A stretch of 15,731 nt of DNA from Methylacidiphilum caldifontis. GTDB lineage: Bacteria; Verrucomicrobiota; Verrucomicrobiia; Methylacidiphilales; CAMAQI01. The notes under the pieces are model-generated. The model did no database searches and was not told where the DNA came from. It worked only from the letters and a program-made list of their open reading frames with translations. Made by a program: the position numbers and the translations under genes. Below are positions 14,310-15,731 of this stretch, piece by piece. Each line of letters opens with the position of its first letter. Positions within the stretch are counted from its first letter, which is position 1. The stretch lies in contig CAMAQI010000044.1 in assembly GCA_945860255.1 (NCBI GenBank), positions 1 through 15,731 on the forward strand, written 5' to 3'.

Positions 14310-14333
14310 GATGACCCTTTCGGTCGTTTCATC
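14310..14333 (-). promoter_or_regulatory. Small leader hairpin before the amidase gene
   Basis: On the minus strand GATGA and TCATC close a structure around GACC-GAAAG-GGTC-like pairing, with a purine-rich loop and a 5' bulge. It lies between the predicted promoter and the ribosome-binding site. The pairing is short and imperfect. Confidence 0.25.
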
Positions 14334-14362
14334 TTAAGGGACTCATCTCGCTTCACTTTTGA

Positions 14363-14390
14363 ATCGTAACTTACTCCTAAAAACCGTCAA
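14363..14390 (-). promoter_or_regulatory. Probable sigma-70-type promoter of the amidase/export operon
   Basis: On the minus strand TTGACG (14385-14390) and TACGAT (14363-14368) are 16 bases apart, matching the consensus at 5 of 6 and 4 of 6 positions. They sit about 70 bases before the amidase ATG and just after the atp terminator. This is where a new transcript for the export genes would be expected. Confidence 0.5.
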
Positions 14391-14439
14391 GCAACCAGAG
14401 GAACCGCAAATCCTTTTGCAACGAAAGAAAAATCACAAA

Positions 14440-14471
14440 AAAAGCCCCGATCTTTACAGATCAGGGCTTTT
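14440..14471 (-). terminator. Intrinsic terminator of the ATP synthase operon
   Basis: Arms 14440-14452 (AAAAGCCCCGATC) and 14459-14471 (GATCAGGGCTTTT) pair with one mismatch around a 6-base loop. On the minus strand the stem is followed by seven T and then GTGATTTTTC. It starts 19 bases after the atpC stop. The stem also carries T on the plus side, so it could work in both directions, although no plus-strand gene ends here. Confidence 0.85.
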
Positions 14472-14490
14472 CTGAAATTTCTTAAAAAAA

Positions 14491-14904
14491 TTACCGACCT
14501 TTTCGACGACGAACCAAATGAAGCTGTGCCACGGAACGAGCTAAAGCGGCAGAAGTCGCTTCAAGCTCCTCACCAACTAAAGTCTTCGAGCGAAGGGCCT
14601 CTTCTGCACGCTTGACTGCCTCTTGAGTCTTTTCCTCATCAATATCTTTTTCACCAATCGCCATATCGGACAAAATTGAGATTTTCAAAGGAGTTACCTC
14701 GACAAATCCCTCCCCCACAGCCATTGCTTTGCTCTCACTTCCGGTGAAAATACGAAGTTCACCAGGGATCAACATCGCCATTAACGAATCGTGTCCGGGA
14801 AGGACTTGAATCTCCCCTTGGACAGTCGGAATTACCACCGAATGCACCTCTCCAGAGAACACTTTATGTTCTGGAGTGACGATCTCAAGTTGAAGGGAGG
14901 CCAT
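14491..14904 (-). CDS. atpC: ATP synthase F1 epsilon subunit
   Basis: The 137-residue protein matches epsilon: an N-terminal beta-sandwich (LQLEIVTPEHKVFSGEVHSV, then VQGEIQVLPGHDSLMAMLIPGEL, VGEGFVEVTPLKISILSDMA) and a two-helix C-terminal domain (about 88-135, EEKTQEAVKRAEEALRSKT and after). It joins the central rotor stalk to the c-ring, and the C-terminal helices can inhibit ATP hydrolysis. The ATG at 14904 has AGGAAA about 7 bases upstream. It follows atpD after 25 bases, the usual end of an F1 gene cluster, and is followed by a terminator. Confidence 0.97.
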   Translation of the reverse strand: MASLQLEIVTPEHKVFSGEVHSVVIPTVQGEIQVLPGHDSLMAMLIPGELRIFTGSESKAMAVGEGFVEVTPLKISILSDMAIGEKDIDEEKTQEAVKRAEEALRSKTLVGEELEATSAALARSVAQLHLVRRRKGR

Positions 14905-14929
14905 GATGATTTTCCTATTGATGATCGAA

Positions 14930-15731
14930 TTATTTACGAATCGATTCGATATTGCCCTTCATATAGAAATTCGACTCAGGAACATCATCATGTTTTCCAT
15001 CGAGAATCTCTTTGAAGCCGCGAACCGTATCCTTAACTGAAACGTATTCACCCTTTGTTCCTGTGAAAATTTCAGCCACGTGGAACGGTTGGGAGAGGAA
15101 ACGTTGAATCTTACGAGCGCGATAAACCGTGAGTTTATCGGCATCGGAAAGTTCATCCATACCCAAGATCGCAATGATATCTTGCAAATCTTTGTAACGT
15201 TGAAGCACCCGTTGGACGCCACAAGCGACCTCATAATGCTCTTGTCCGACGACATCCGGCGCAAGGGCTTTCGAAGTCGAAGCGAGAGGATCCACCGCAG
15301 GGTAAATTCCCAACTCAGCGATCGAACGTTCCAACACGATGGTGGAATCCAAGTGAGCAAAGGTATTTGCAGGGGCTGGATCAGTCAAATCATCCGCAGG
15401 GACATAAACCGCTTGGAAGGAGGTAATCGATCCTTTCTTCGTTGAGGTAATACGCTCTTGGAGGGCGCCCATTTCAGAGGCCAATGTCGGTTGATAACCG
15501 ACCGCACTCGGAGTACGTCCGAGAAGCGCCGATACTTCAGATCCGGCTTGCGAGAAACGGAAAACGTTATCGACGAAGAACAAAACGTCTTGATTCTTTT
15601 CATCACGGAAATATTCCGCCATCGAAAGACCAGCGAGAGCGACGCGCAAACGAGCTCCAGGAGGTTCACTCATTTGTCCGTAAACGAGAGCGACCTTTGA
15701 ATCTTCCAATTTTTCTTGGTTGATAACCCCC
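14930..15731 (-). CDS. atpD: ATP synthase F1 beta subunit, 3' part (5' end off the window)
   Basis: The frame stays open to the right edge, where it reads GVINQEKLEDSKVALVYGQM, so the N-terminal half, including the P-loop, is outside. Visible hallmarks are LFFVDN (Walker B), RFSQAGSEVSALLGRTPSAV followed by GYQPTLA, VYVPADDLTDPAPA, and IYPAVDPLASTSK. The lever motif usually written DELSEED reads DELSDAD (15137-15157). This subunit carries the catalytic nucleotide sites of F1. TTG at 15707-15709 is an internal leucine codon, not the start. atpC follows after 25 bases. Confidence 0.97.
   Translation of the reverse strand, partial: GVINQEKLEDSKVALVYGQMSEPPGARLRVALAGLSMAEYFRDEKNQDVLFFVDNVFRFSQAGSEVSALLGRTPSAVGYQPTLASEMGALQERITSTKKGSITSFQAVYVPADDLTDPAPANTFAHLDSTIVLERSIAELGIYPAVDPLASTSKALAPDVVGQEHYEVACGVQRVLQRYKDLQDIIAILGMDELSDADKLTVYRARKIQRFLSQPFHVAEIFTGTKGEYVSVKDTVRGFKEILDGKHDDVPESNFYMKGNIESIRK

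Noticed and set aside
14394..14415. A sigma-54-like promoter on the minus strand before the amidase gene
   Set aside because: The GG to GC spacing is 11 rather than 10 and the -24 element is poor; a sigma-70-type promoter fits better next to it.
14959..15360. A 133-codon minus-strand frame
   Set aside because: It is a shifted-frame reading of atpD, which is unmistakable in its own frame.
15080..15445. A 121-codon plus-strand frame
   Set aside because: It lies antisense to atpD and has no family resemblance.

Overview
The window reads as a chromosomal segment from a Gram-negative bacterium of moderate GC content. Two membranes are implied by an outer-membrane beta-barrel, a lipoprotein, a polysaccharide export protein and a peptidoglycan amidase. 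The gene set (a DUF4126 membrane protein next to LemA, a long histidyl-tRNA synthetase of a type I associate with Verrucomicrobiota, and a DUF1318 lipoprotein) makes me favour the PVC group, probably Verrucomicrobiota. That placement comes from family memory only and is moderate at best. I see no tRNA, rRNA, CRISPR array, transposase or phage gene.

Layout. The left half (1-7300) is transcribed to the right. It holds the 3' part of a TPR protein, an NtrC-type sigma-54 response regulator, and a compact trio of cyclophilin, DUF4126 protein and LemA protein. A 718-base stretch without a convincing gene follows (4594-5311). After it come a lipoprotein that looks like a YnbE-YdbL fusion and a large conserved protein of unknown function. 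The right half (7266-15731) is transcribed to the left. Read in that direction it has atpD (5' end off the window), atpC, an intrinsic terminator, then a tight run of six genes: LysM-amidase, outer-membrane beta-barrel, polysaccharide export protein, Wzc-like chain-length regulator/tyrosine kinase, mazG and hisS. The two halves converge, with hisS and the unknown protein overlapping tail to tail by 35 bases.

How the genes work together. The four genes at the head of the leftward run form an export module for a surface polysaccharide without glycosyltransferases. The Wzc-like protein would work in the inner membrane, the short export protein in the periplasm, the barrel in the outer membrane, and the amidase on peptidoglycan. 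mazG and hisS are housekeeping genes riding downstream. The fusion lipoprotein probably belongs to the YdbH/YnbE/YdbL intermembrane bridge system, although no ydbH homologue is in view.

The most unusual stretch is 4728-5169. It is bounded by long imperfect inverted repeats (14/15 and 18/20 matching bases, in the same order), the right arm carrying 31 extra bases, and is packed with hairpins. It looks like a MITE-like or other non-coding repeat element, or a structured RNA, and I cannot match it to a named family.
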